DNA of 20,924 bases from Xanthobacteraceae bacterium (lineage in GTDB: Bacteria; Pseudomonadota; Alphaproteobacteria; Rhizobiales; Xanthobacteraceae). Positions within the stretch are counted from its first letter, which is position 1. Each line of letters opens with the position of its first letter. The notes beneath the pieces were generated by a model. The model was not told the origin of the DNA. It was given only the letters and a program-made list of their open reading frames with translations, and made no database searches. The stretch covers positions 1 through 20,924 of the forward strand of contig JASHVC010000364.1 of the NCBI GenBank assembly GCA_030039655.1, written 5' to 3'. The translations under genes and the position numbers were made by a program. Positions 8,049-15,864 of this stretch are shown in pieces.

Positions 8049-8420
8049 ATGAAGATTTTGTACGTCGAAGACAACGAAGACAATGTCTTCATGCTGAGGA
8101 ACCGGCTGACGCGCGCGGGTCACACCGTCGTCATCGCCAACGACGGCGCACAAGGCGTCGCCATGGCGTCGAGCGAGCGGCCGAACGTGATCCTGATGGA
8201 CTTGAGCCTGCCGGTGCTCGACGGTTGGCAGGCAACGCGTCAAATCAAGGCCGCCCCCGACACCAAGCATATTCCGGTGATTGCCCTTACCGCCAATGCG
8301 ATGGCCGGCGACCGGGAAAAGGCCCTGGCCGCGGGCTGTGACGAATACGACACCAAACCGATCGAACTGTCGCGCCTGCTGGCAAAGATCAAAGACCTTG
8401 CAGAGAAGGCCGGATCGTGA
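8049..8420 (+). CDS. Single-domain response regulator, DivK/CheY-like
   Basis: The 123-aa protein is one receiver domain with no output domain. Seen: acidic pocket ILYVEDNEDN (3-12), phospho-acceptor Asp51 in ILMDLSLP, switch Thr in ALTANAM and Lys in DTKPIE. DivK and CheY proteins of this type act as phosphate carriers or allosteric switches, so this one may shuttle phosphate from the kinase's histidine or receivers to the next protein. Its ATG abuts the kinase stop (0 bp), using GAGG inside the kinase's last codons, and its own stop overlaps the next start by 4 bp. Co-production with both neighbours is therefore clear; phosphotransfer direction is inferred. Confidence 0.93.
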   Translation: MKILYVEDNEDNVFMLRNRLTRAGHTVVIANDGAQGVAMASSERPNVILMDLSLPVLDGWQATRQIKAAPDTKHIPVIALTANAMAGDREKALAAGCDEYDTKPIELSRLLAKIKDLAEKAGS

Positions 8421-10108
8421 GCGTTGACGGTCCAGCGCTGCTCGTCGTCGACGACAACGAGGACAATCGCTACACCCTGACGCGCCGGCTGAAACGCGAG
8501 GGCTATGGCAATCTCACGACCGCGACAAACGGGCGTGAAGCACTCGATCTGCTACAGACGAAGCCGTTTGATCTCATTCTTCTCGACATCATGATGCCCG
8601 ACATGAACGGGTATGAGGTGCTCGAGCGCATGAAGGCCGGCGCCGAGCTGCGTAACATTCCGGTCATCATGATTTCGGCGCTCAACGAGCTGGACAGCGT
8701 CGTCCGTTGCATCGAGCTCGGCGCAGAGGACTACCTGCCGAAGCCGTTCAATCCGACGCTGCTGCGCGCGCGTGTCGGCGCGAGTCTGGAAAAGAAGCGG
8801 CTGCGCGACGAGGTAAGGGCAAGCCTGGCGCGGTTGGAGCAGGAGATGGATGCGGCCCGCAAGCTGCAACTCGGCATGTTGCCGCAGGTTTTTCCGGCGT
8901 GCACGCCGGAGCAGCCGGTCGAGATCCATGCCTTGATGGAGCCGGCGCGCGAGGTCGGCGGCGATCTCTACGACTTTTTCTATGCCTCGGAAAATCTGTT
9001 TTGCTTTCTGGTCGGCGACGTTTCTGGAAAGGGAGCCGCGGCCGCGATGTTCATGGCGCGCACGCGCAGTCTCGTCCGGATGGCCGTTCAGCTTTGGCGG
9101 AAAACGAACGACGACCAGATCACCCCCGTGCATATCGTTGAGGCGGTCAATCACGAGCTTTGGCAAAACAATCGCGACCGCATGTTCGTCACCCTGTTTC
9201 TCGCCGTTCTGGATACCAAAACCGGCGTGCTAACTTACGTCAACGCTGGTCATCTCGCCCCGTGCGTGCTGCATGCGTCTGGCGGCATTGAACGTGTCAA
9301 CGACAAACCGGCAATGCCGCTCGGCGTTCGCGCCGGCGCCGTCTACGAGGAGCGAACCGTGACTCTGCGGCCCGACGATGCCGTTTTCGTCTTCAGCGAC
9401 GGCGTGACCGAGGCGATGAATGTCGCGGACGAGCTCTACGGCAACGAGCGGCTGCAAGCCGATTTGCGTGCTGCGCCAGCACTGACGGCGGAGGAGATGG
9501 TGCGCGCGGTCAAGGCCAAGGTCGATGCCTTCACCGGAGAGGCTTCGAAATTCGACGATGTGACGATGCTCGCGCTACGTTGGCAGCCTGCAGGGGCGCG
9601 CCTGCAAACGAGCGAGGCTGCGGGGACCCGACACTCCGGAACGAAACAGCCGATGCCCTTGCCGCAAACCACGCACATCGTCATTCGCAAGGACGTTGCA
9701 GATCTCGCTGCGTTGACTGCGACAATGGAGCGGGTGGGCGCCGAGCACGGCATGCCGGAAAAGTCGCTGTTTCAGCTGCAGGTCGCGCTCGACGAGATCG
9801 TCAGTAACGTCATAAAGTACGCATGGCCCGACGGGGGCGCCCACGACATCGAGATTCGCATCACCGCACGAGACGACGGGCTCGAGGTGGAGATCATTGA
9901 CGACGGGCGGATGTTCGACCCACGCGACGCGCCTAAACGCGACAAACCACTGCCAAGCCAGAGACCGCAGCCAGGCGGAGTGGGGGTGCAAATGACCAAG
10001 CAACTCGTCGACCGCATCGATTATGCGAGAATAGGCAACCGCAACCACACCACGTTGACGAAGCTCTGTGCCTTGGATGCCGCAGCCTCGGGGAGGAAAA
10101 AAGCATGA
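8417..10108 (+). CDS. Receiver-PP2C (SpoIIE/RsbU-like) phosphatase-HATPase fusion
   Basis: The 563-aa protein starts at GTG 8417 (GTGA overlap, GAAGG 7-12 bp upstream). Residues 7-122 are a receiver with Asp57 in LLDIMMPD and Lys109. Residues ~125-155 are a helical linker. Residues ~165-390 are a PP2C-type phosphatase with metal-binding GGDLYDF (181-187), GDVSGKG (200-206), FSDGVTEAMN and FDDVTML. Residues ~425-555 form an RsbW-like HATPase with N-box ALDEIVSNVIKYA, IIDDGRMFDP and GGVGVQMTKQLVD. In known partner switches the phosphatase dephosphorylates a STAS protein and the HATPase kinase phosphorylates it. Here both activities sit in one chain under receiver control, and the STAS gene follows with a 4-bp overlap. 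Catalytic motifs look intact. Confidence 0.95.
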   Translation: MSVDGPALLVVDDNEDNRYTLTRRLKREGYGNLTTATNGREALDLLQTKPFDLILLDIMMPDMNGYEVLERMKAGAELRNIPVIMISALNELDSVVRCIELGAEDYLPKPFNPTLLRARVGASLEKKRLRDEVRASLARLEQEMDAARKLQLGMLPQVFPACTPEQPVEIHALMEPAREVGGDLYDFFYASENLFCFLVGDVSGKGAAAAMFMARTRSLVRMAVQLWRKTNDDQITPVHIVEAVNHELWQNNRDRMFVTLFLAVLDTKTGVLTYVNAGHLAPCVLHASGGIERVNDKPAMPLGVRAGAVYEERTVTLRPDDAVFVFSDGVTEAMNVADELYGNERLQADLRAAPALTAEEMVRAVKAKVDAFTGEASKFDDVTMLALRWQPAGARLQTSEAAGTRHSGTKQPMPLPQTTHIVIRKDVADLAALTATMERVGAEHGMPEKSLFQLQVALDEIVSNVIKYAWPDGGAHDIEIRITARDDGLEVEIIDDGRMFDPRDAPKRDKPLPSQRPQPGGVGVQMTKQLVDRIDYARIGNRNHTTLTKLCALDAAASGRKKA

Positions 10109-10452
10109 ACAAAACCGCACTGAGGATGGAAGACAGTCATGCCGGCTCTGTATGTGTGCTTTCTATCGGCGGTCGGATCGACAGCGGCAACGCCGCGGAG
10201 CTCCTGGACCGGCTGAATGGGTTGCTTTCGTCCGGAGAAAAGACGATTCTGCTCGACTTCAAGGAAGTGCTTTATCTCACAAGCGCGGCGTTTCGCGTGC
10301 TGCTCGTCGCCACCGACGAGGCGGAACGAAATGCAGTTCGTGTGGTGCTGTGCGGTCTCGCGGGCCAGGTGCGCGACCTGTTCGAAATGGGCGGACTACT
10401 CGAGGCTTTTACGGTTCACGGTTCGCGTGAAGATGCGCTGGCCAAGCTCTGA
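10105..10452 (+). CDS. STAS-domain anti-sigma-factor-antagonist-like protein
   Basis: The 115-aa product has the RsbV/SpoIIAA plan: a first strand VCVLSIGGRIDSGNA, then ILLDFKEVLYLTSAAFRVLL, whose Ser60 (after Thr59) sits at the usual phosphorylation site. It ends with the helix region LFEMGGLLEAF. Its ATG overlaps the phosphatase/kinase gene (ATGA) and has a strong GGGGAGG 8 bp upstream. It is the obvious substrate of both the HATPase and PP2C domains next door. No sigma factor lies in the window, so the usual target of the switch is missing. The next two genes encode permeases with HATPase-like tails, which are candidate partners. The core SAAF differs from the common SSAGLR but keeps the serine. 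Confidence 0.93.
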   Translation: MNKTALRMEDSHAGSVCVLSIGGRIDSGNAAELLDRLNGLLSSGEKTILLDFKEVLYLTSAAFRVLLVATDEAERNAVRVVLCGLAGQVRDLFEMGGLLEAFTVHGSREDALAKL

Positions 10453-10487
10453 CGGCCGCTGCAGAGGCCGAAGGCATTGAGGGGGCC

Positions 10488-12197
10488 ATGAAAACGCCCA
10501 GCAATCTCATCTACGGCGTGAAGGAAAAGCCTCCGAACCTCGTCTGTCTCATTAGCGGTCTTCAGCAAATCGCTATTATAGCGCCTATTCTCGTTCTGCC
10601 CATTCTCACCATTCGCGCCGGTGGAGGTACGTTGGACGCCGCGACTGCGATCGTCAGCCTGTCGTTGGTAGCGTTGGGTGTTGGAACGATTCTGCAAAGC
10701 CTGGCCCAACGCTGGATCGGCTCCGGCTATCTGATCTCGTTTTGCTTCACCAATGCTTATTACCCCGTGAGTGTCCTGGCGGTAAAACTTGGCGGCCTGC
10801 CGCTGTTGTTCGGCATGACGTTGTTCAGCGGCGCCGTTGAGACGCTCTTCGCGCCGCTGCTCCGCCGCCTTCGGCCGTTTTTCCCGGCGGAGATTTCCGG
10901 CATCTGCGTACTGCTGATCGGGCTGGTCGTGGGTCTGCTCGGAATTCGCCAGATCCTCGGTATCGATGAGATTGCAGATCAGAGCGGCGCAAGCAGCGGA
11001 CCAGAGATCGCACTCGGCATCGGCACCCTTGCCGTGATGGTGGGGTTGAATGTCTGGTCCAAGGGTAGCCTACGCATGTATTGCGCGATCGTCGGCATCC
11101 TGGTCGGATTGATCGCCGGCGCTGGCATGGGTGATTTCAACGGCACTGCATTCTCCACCACCGCGCTGTCCGCCGGCGTCGTCGCCTTGCCGAAATGGTC
11201 GGCTCGCCTTCCGCACTTCCGTTTAGATTTGGTCATCCCCTTCGCAATCACGGCACTCGCCTGCGCCCTGCGGGCAATGGGGGACATCACCAATGCGCAG
11301 CGGATCAACGATAGCGACTGGGTGCGGCCGGAGATGATCTCCATTCGCAATGGTCTGTTCGCCGACGGCCTGTCAACCATGGTGTCGGCTTTGCTTGGCA
11401 GTGTTGGAGGCAACACCTATTCGGCCAGTGTCGGACTTTCGAGCGCCACCGGGGTGACCTCGCGACAGATCTCGCTGTGGACGGGCGGCATCTTGATTGC
11501 GTTATCCATTTTTCCAGTTGCTGCCGCGGCAGTCGTGTCTATTCCACGTCCGGTCATTGGTGCGGCATTGCTGTTCAATTCAGCATTCATCTTGATCAGC
11601 GGCATTCAGATCATCACCAGCCGCCTTCTCGACTCGCGCAAGACCTTCACCATCGGACTGGCGCTCGTCTTAAGTGTCAGCCGTGACGTGTTTCCCGGCT
11701 TCTACCGAGCCGTTCCGGACATCTTGCAAGCGCTTGTCTCGTCGGGCTTCGTCATGGGCGTTTCAGCGGCGCTGCTGCTCAACGCCATCTTTCGGATTGG
11801 CGTGCGGCAGCGCGTGACGATGAAGCTTGATGCCGGGCCCGTCAATCGAGATACGATCGAGCGATTTTTCACCGAACAGGGTGGGCGATGGGGAGCACGG
11901 CGCGACATCATTAGCCGGGCCATCTTCGGTGTTGTGCAGGTGCTGGAGGTCGTTGGCGATATACCGGAAGGGACCGAAATTGAAGCGAGCTTCGATGAGT
12001 TCAATCTCGATGTGAGAATAAGATACAAGGGCACGCCTTTGATCATTCCCGGTCGGAAACCGACACCGCGGGAAATCATCGCCAGCGAAGAAGGCGAGCG
12101 GCTACTCGCGGGCTACCTGTTGCGACAAAGCGCAGATCGGGTCAGCTGTAAGACATCCGACTCCGCGAGCGATGTACGACTGCACTACGATCATTGA
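10488..12197 (+). CDS. NCS2/SLC23-type permease with C-terminal degenerate HATPase-like domain (copy 1)
   Basis: Of 569 residues, about 1-438 form a polytopic membrane domain of the uracil/xanthine permease family, with the core GDITNAQRIND in the TM8 region and NTYSASVGLSSATGVTSR in the TM10 region. Family residues that bind the base are changed: the TM8 Glu position is Arg262 and the TM10 Gln/Glu-Asn positions are Ala313-Ser314. Residues ~439-569 are an added cytoplasmic domain. Its strands NLDVRIRYKG and final RLHYDH, with helix GERLLAGYLLRQSADRV, align by eye with the HATPase end of the upstream phosphatase protein, but the N-box and DxGxG residues are lost. It lies 35 bp after the STAS gene with GAGGGGG before ATG. 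Transport may be purine-like or altered; a regulatory docking role for the tail is inferred. Confidence 0.85.
   Translation: MKTPSNLIYGVKEKPPNLVCLISGLQQIAIIAPILVLPILTIRAGGGTLDAATAIVSLSLVALGVGTILQSLAQRWIGSGYLISFCFTNAYYPVSVLAVKLGGLPLLFGMTLFSGAVETLFAPLLRRLRPFFPAEISGICVLLIGLVVGLLGIRQILGIDEIADQSGASSGPEIALGIGTLAVMVGLNVWSKGSLRMYCAIVGILVGLIAGAGMGDFNGTAFSTTALSAGVVALPKWSARLPHFRLDLVIPFAITALACALRAMGDITNAQRINDSDWVRPEMISIRNGLFADGLSTMVSALLGSVGGNTYSASVGLSSATGVTSRQISLWTGGILIALSIFPVAAAAVVSIPRPVIGAALLFNSAFILISGIQIITSRLLDSRKTFTIGLALVLSVSRDVFPGFYRAVPDILQALVSSGFVMGVSAALLLNAIFRIGVRQRVTMKLDAGPVNRDTIERFFTEQGGRWGARRDIISRAIFGVVQVLEVVGDIPEGTEIEASFDEFNLDVRIRYKGTPLIIPGRKPTPREIIASEEGERLLAGYLLRQSADRVSCKTSDSASDVRLHYDH
11802..12197 (+). 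repeat. Near-duplicate of 13522-13917 (3' ends of both permease genes)
   Basis: Aligned without gaps at a constant offset of 1720 bp, the last ~396 bases of the two permease genes differ at about 48 positions by my count (about 88% identical, ~91% in the first 300 bases). Directly upstream of 11802/13522 the resemblance falls sharply. The duplicate covers precisely the extra C-terminal domain. This fits gene conversion or domain transfer and not simple duplication of the whole gene. Confidence 0.8.
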
Positions 12198-12222
12198 GGC
12201 TGATGCAGGGAGCTTTTCGAAG

Positions 12223-13917
12223 ATGTCGCGCCCGCCCGGATTGCTCTACTCGGTCGAAGAAACGCCGCCGCGAGCGGTGCTCATCGTAGCGGGGCTCCAA
12301 CAAGTAGCCCTGATGTCGAACTCGCTTCTGTATCCCATAATCCTCGGTCGAGAAGCACATCTGTCTCCTGATCGGCTTCTCGATTTTGTTTCGCTTTCGA
12401 TGCTGGCGCTTGCAATAGCGGCACTGCTGCTCTGCGCGAAAAGCCGTTTCATCGGCTGCGGATATCTGTGTCCCGGCGGCTACACGCAAGTTTTCCTAGG
12501 AGCCTCCCTGTCCGCCGCGCAGACCGGAGGCTTGCCGCTGGTGTTTGGAATGACGGTTATCACAGGCATTCTGCAAACCGCCATAGCGCCCGTGTTGCGG
12601 CGGGTCCGCTTTCTGTTCCCGCCCGAGATCGCGGGTCTTGTCATCGCCGTGGTCGGCCTCTCTATTGCGGTGCTCGGCGTGCGCTACAGCATCAGTGGCG
12701 CAGCCAATAGCGAGATCGCGTCGAAGTATCTCGCTGTTGCTGCAATTACGCTGACGACCATGGTCATCTTGAACGTTTGGACCAAAGGCTATTTGCGAAT
12801 GTTTTGCGTTTTATTGGGCATGACGGTGGGTTACGCCGCCAGCGCTGCGCTGGGCGTACTCGATTTTTCCGCTGCAATTCCAAGTAACGGAATACCCCTT
12901 CTGCGCTTTCCTAGCTTACAGTTCCTACAATGGCGTTTCGACGCGAGCCAGTTCGCGCCATTCGTAATCGTCGCTATCGCCGGAACGTTGAATCTGATCG
13001 CCAACATACCGTATGCGCAACGCATCAACGACGCAGATTGGGTGCGGCCGGATTTCACGTCACTGAGAGGGGGGATGGTCGGTAACGGTTTCGCTACGAT
13101 CATTTCCGCCGTGATTGGCACCATGGGAATCAACACTTACAGCGTAAGCATTGGTCTGTCGGCGGCGACTGGAATCACCAGCCGCTCTGTCGCCTACATA
13201 ATCGCCATCGCTTTCGCTCTGCTCGCGCTGATACCGGCGGCGGCAGCGCTCATTACCACCATTCCTGCCCCTGTCGTTGGCGCGGCGCTGTTCTTCGCCG
13301 CCGCCTTCGTCTTCACCGGCGGCTTGCAAGCGATAACTGCGCGTCTGCTGGACTCCCGCAAGATCATCGTCATCGGCTTCTCGTTTGCAATGGCGATGGT
13401 CGCTGACACTAGCCACGATCTATTGGCGCGCGCTCCGGCCCTGCTTCATCCTATTTTGGATAACGGACTGGTCCTTGGCACAGTTTCCGCCGTGCTCCTC
13501 AACTTGATCATGCGCATCGGAGTGCGGCAGCGCGTAACGATGAAGCTTGGTGCCGGGTCCGTCAATCGAGATACGATCGAACGATTTCTGACCGAACAGG
13601 GCGGGCGATGGGGAGCACGGCGCGACATCATCAGCCGGGCCATCTTCGGTGTCGTGCAGGGGCTCGAGGTCGTCGGCGATATACCGGAAGGGACTGGAAT
13701 TGAAGTGAGCTTCGACGAGTTCAACCTCGATGTTAGAATAAGATACAAGGGCGCCCTTTTGATCATTCCCGAGCGGAAACCAACGCCGCGGGAAATCATC
13801 GCCAGCGAAGAGGGCGAGCGGCTGCTCGCCGGCTACTTGTTGCGCCAAAGCGCGGATCGCATCACCTGCAAGGGATCCGGCACCATGACCGAGGTGCAGC
13901 TGCACTACGACCATTGA
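12223..13917 (+). CDS. NCS2/SLC23-type permease with C-terminal degenerate HATPase-like domain (copy 2)
   Basis: I start at ATG 12223 (25 bp after the previous stop, AGGGAG 10 bp upstream) and not at an ATG at 12172 inside the previous gene, because the N-terminus then aligns with copy 1 (LLYSVEETPP against LIYGVKEKPP). The 564-aa product has a polytopic membrane domain to ~432, then the same extra domain (433-564) as copy 1. In TM8 the Glu...Asp pattern is Asn257...Asn261, and in the TM10 region the motif is YSVSIGLSAATGITSR, so the usual nucleobase-contacting residues are also absent, differently from copy 1. Membrane parts are strongly diverged while tails are nearly identical. The two may form a heteromer or respond to one regulator; that is inference. 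Confidence 0.85.
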   Translation: MSRPPGLLYSVEETPPRAVLIVAGLQQVALMSNSLLYPIILGREAHLSPDRLLDFVSLSMLALAIAALLLCAKSRFIGCGYLCPGGYTQVFLGASLSAAQTGGLPLVFGMTVITGILQTAIAPVLRRVRFLFPPEIAGLVIAVVGLSIAVLGVRYSISGAANSEIASKYLAVAAITLTTMVILNVWTKGYLRMFCVLLGMTVGYAASAALGVLDFSAAIPSNGIPLLRFPSLQFLQWRFDASQFAPFVIVAIAGTLNLIANIPYAQRINDADWVRPDFTSLRGGMVGNGFATIISAVIGTMGINTYSVSIGLSAATGITSRSVAYIIAIAFALLALIPAAAALITTIPAPVVGAALFFAAAFVFTGGLQAITARLLDSRKIIVIGFSFAMAMVADTSHDLLARAPALLHPILDNGLVLGTVSAVLLNLIMRIGVRQRVTMKLGAGSVNRDTIERFLTEQGGRWGARRDIISRAIFGVVQGLEVVGDIPEGTGIEVSFDEFNLDVRIRYKGALLIIPERKPTPREIIASEEGERLLAGYLLRQSADRITCKGSGTMTEVQLHYDH

Positions 13918-14307
13918 AGCTCGTTCCGGTCACCCCCAATGGCGAGCATCGTGCCGTCAACCGCGCCGTTCCTGCAGGTTCAACCGGTGCGCAAGGAATT
14001 CTATGCGGACCGTTTTCTGCATAATTTCGCGGTCAAGGACTTGAGCGGGCTTTCAGCCGATCGCTGGCAAGCCTTTCAACGCACCGTCGTCGCGCCCAAT
14101 GTCGCCCCCGACCGCAAGCGGGGCCAGATCGGGCTTAGAATGATGCTGTTTTCCTCGATCCCCTATCTTTTGCCGAACAGAGGAGGATGTTGCCATCCTC
14201 ATCCCTCACGGTCCAGAGTTCTGGTTGAATCCAAACTAAACGCGAGAGGGCTGCGCCGGCAGACCGCCCCGGCAGCTGCGATTGGCGTAATGCCCATTAG
14301 CGCCAGT
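13918..14307. other. Interval without a convincing gene after the permease operon
   Basis: A plus-strand frame from ATG 13939 to 14322 has no ribosome site and runs into the antisense of decayed genes; its first ~70 codons look only vaguely protein-like. A minus-strand stretch ending near 14113 reads WTVRDEDGNIL and may be another gene tail. A 7-bp hairpin, GAGGATG (14183-14189) with CATCCTC (14194-14200), has no T-run. No terminator was identified for the operon. Confidence 0.4.
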
Positions 14308-15143
14308 TCAGCGAAGAGCTGAACCAAGCACGCCTGCAGAAAGTGCCAGCGTTGCGGCGGCGGATAGCGAATTGCTGTAGGCGTCAGTCCTAGCATTTTT
14401 AGCCTGCAACAGCTGACGCTCAGCGGTTGTGACGTCGGAGATCGTACCCGTGCCGTTGCGGTACGCTGCGAGTGCCGCGTTAAACGTGGTCTGCGCCGCC
14501 GCAGCAAGCGCCGTGGAAGCGGCATAGGCGGCGATAAGGCTGACCTACCATGTGCGTATTGAACCAATGCATCTTTGAACCGATCGCTGAATACTTGATG
14601 CAAACTCATGCACAACTGAGTGTCGCACGCCGAGGCAAATGCAGCTCGCGAATGCGTTTTGCAGGTATTTTTTCCGCCTGACAAATCGTAGTATTCTAAG
14701 ACGAACAAATAAAATTCGATCATTTGGGAAAATGCAGACGCTCGCTCATCTAAGACTTTCTGTAGTTCATCATTTGGCTTCTCATCCATAATCCAATACA
14801 TTGCGAGCGCATCAGCAATTTTCGAGTCCTGAAGAATCATTCTGCTTAGCTCCCAGGCTTTTTTCCGAACAGTTCGAAATTCTGTGGAAAAGAAGATATT
14901 GGCGATGTGAGCAGCGCGCTCTCGCTGCTGCTTTCGCTCGCTAAGCTGGTTGTATGAGAGTTCCGAAATGGCAACGAGCCCTTCGACGGCCAATACAGTG
15001 ACCAGAAGCAATTCGGCGATTGGCCCGAATTTCTGCCCCAGCGTCGGATCGATGACATACAGAGCTTGGTCATAAGGGCAACCCCTTGGGCGGCGCGACT
15101 TCAATGGCCGCCTTAGTCCTGGCTCGCAGCGTGTCCGTTGCAA
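14199..15143 (-). CDS. Membrane-anchored protein of unknown function with out-of-frame tail (mosaic)
   Basis: The 314-codon frame has two parts. The first (to about 14545) looks real: one N-terminal membrane helix, FGPIAELLLVTVLAVEGLVA, then charged helices with EFRTVRKKAWELSRMI. This resembles small membrane-anchored proteins of the DUF4760 kind; the resemblance is loose. After VQYAHGR the frame enters DNA encoding a TolC fragment in another frame and becomes Arg/Pro-rich, which is not native protein. The gene has therefore lost its 3' end by recombination and reads on to a chance stop. The start is also unclear: no good in-frame start with ribosome site lies near the membrane helix, while ATG 15073 is in a different frame. 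The product may be non-functional. Confidence 0.4.
   Translation of the reverse strand: MQRTRCEPGLRRPLKSRRPRGCPYDQALYVIDPTLGQKFGPIAELLLVTVLAVEGLVAISELSYNQLSERKQQRERAAHIANIFFSTEFRTVRKKAWELSRMILQDSKIADALAMYWIMDEKPNDELQKVLDERASAFSQMIEFYLFVLEYYDLSGGKNTCKTHSRAAFASACDTQLCMSLHQVFSDRFKDALVQYAHGRSALSPPMPLPRRLLRRRRPRLTRHSQRTATARVRSPTSQPLSVSCCRLKMLGLTPTAIRYPPPQRWHFLQACLVQLFAELALMGITPIAAAGAVCRRSPLAFSLDSTRTLDREG
14308..14544 (-). pseudogene. C-terminal fragment of a TolC-family outer-membrane efflux protein
   Basis: In this frame 78 codons read SLIAAYAAST, AQTTFNAALAAYRNGTGT, ISDVTTAERQLLQAKNAR, SNSLSAAATLALSAGVLG and then stop. Repeated helix patterns such as AYRNG...DVTTAERQLLQA are typical of the last coiled-coil/barrel repeat of TolC/CusC-like channels in RND efflux and type I secretion. 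A TAG lies directly upstream in frame, and the more than 350 preceding residues of such a protein are missing. It is a decayed scrap joined to the unrelated membrane-anchored gene. Its origin could be a lost efflux operon. Confidence 0.7.
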
Positions 15144-15382
15144 AGATGGCTGCTGAGCCCTTTCTGTCTCCGAGTATATTTCAATCTTGCTGCGTTCGCC
15201 TTGTGATAAGCCAGCCGATGCGGCTTTAATCCTCGCAAGTTTTTGCTGCCGTATTCATCGCGATCATTCGCGACGCCCAGTTTTCCCGATTGACCAGAAA
15301 GGGTCAATCGTGCGGTTTGCAACGTTCCGCGCACGTCCGTTCCTTCCCTGATCGCGTCGACAACAGCGACACATCGCGAACC

Positions 15383-15398
15383 CGTGTCAGCTGACACG
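15383..15398. promoter_or_regulatory. Perfect 16-bp palindrome, operator-like
   Basis: CGTGTCAGCTGACACG is its own reverse complement. Related imperfect dyads, CGTGTCAGTGGCACG at 16478-16492 and TGTGTCAGCGGCACG at 17061-17075, occur near the next genes. Such symmetry suits a dimeric DNA-binding protein, but no regulator gene is visible and the site is 467 bp from the nearest intact gene. Confidence 0.35.
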
Positions 15399-15589
15399 CT
15401 TATCCAGCCTAGGTCCCTTGGGGGCGCGACGAGAAGGCCTTTTTCGACTGTTGTGCCCTGGGCACTTGCCAGGACAGACCCAGCCCATTCCGGCGAGCCC
15501 GGGTTGGTTTCGGATGGCGCTATGTCCGACATTTCCCCACGCAACGGATGCACCCACGCCATTCCCAGGCGTCCTGGATGGGTTCTGCG

Positions 15590-15633
15590 CTGTCCCAAAC
15601 GCCACCACCATAGGCGACGGGACTTTGGGACAG
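15590..15633. repeat. 10-bp inverted repeat pair
   Basis: CTGTCCCAAA (15590-15599) and TTTGGGACAG (15624-15633) are perfect inverted copies 24 bp apart, with CGCC/GGCG as a second inner stem. The form suits a small mobile-repeat scar or RNA hairpin. There is no T-run and no transposase nearby. Confidence 0.45.
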
Positions 15634-15864
15634 ACACAATCTTGCAGGCCCTAGTTGCTGGTTTGTTTTCCCTCAGGCCTGGATAGGCAACGACAAAGCC
15701 TCACACTGCGTCGAGCTATGATCATTCGTCGCTGCCAGGACTAGTCATTTGAATGTTACCTCCAATCGACGTCTCCCAACCTCTGTCTTGCTGCAGTTGG
15801 GCTGCGACTTCAAAGTATGTCGGTCCCGAGCCATATAGGAGTAAATCCCACTTAGGAGGACCTC

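Larger units (their letters stand above)
15144..15864. other. Non-coding-looking interval rich in palindromes
   Basis: Overlapping frames on both strands here lack ribosome sites and recognisable motifs and read as G/P/R-rich chance translations. It contains a 16-bp perfect palindrome (15383-15398), a 10-bp inverted repeat (15590-15633) and a GTGCCC-T-GGGCAC dyad near 15450. The last bases carry the ribosome site of the VOC gene. Confidence 0.45.

Noticed and set aside
15113..15637. Minus-strand frame of 174 codons
   Set aside because: No ribosome site and no recognisable family; composition is that of a chance frame and it spans several palindromes.
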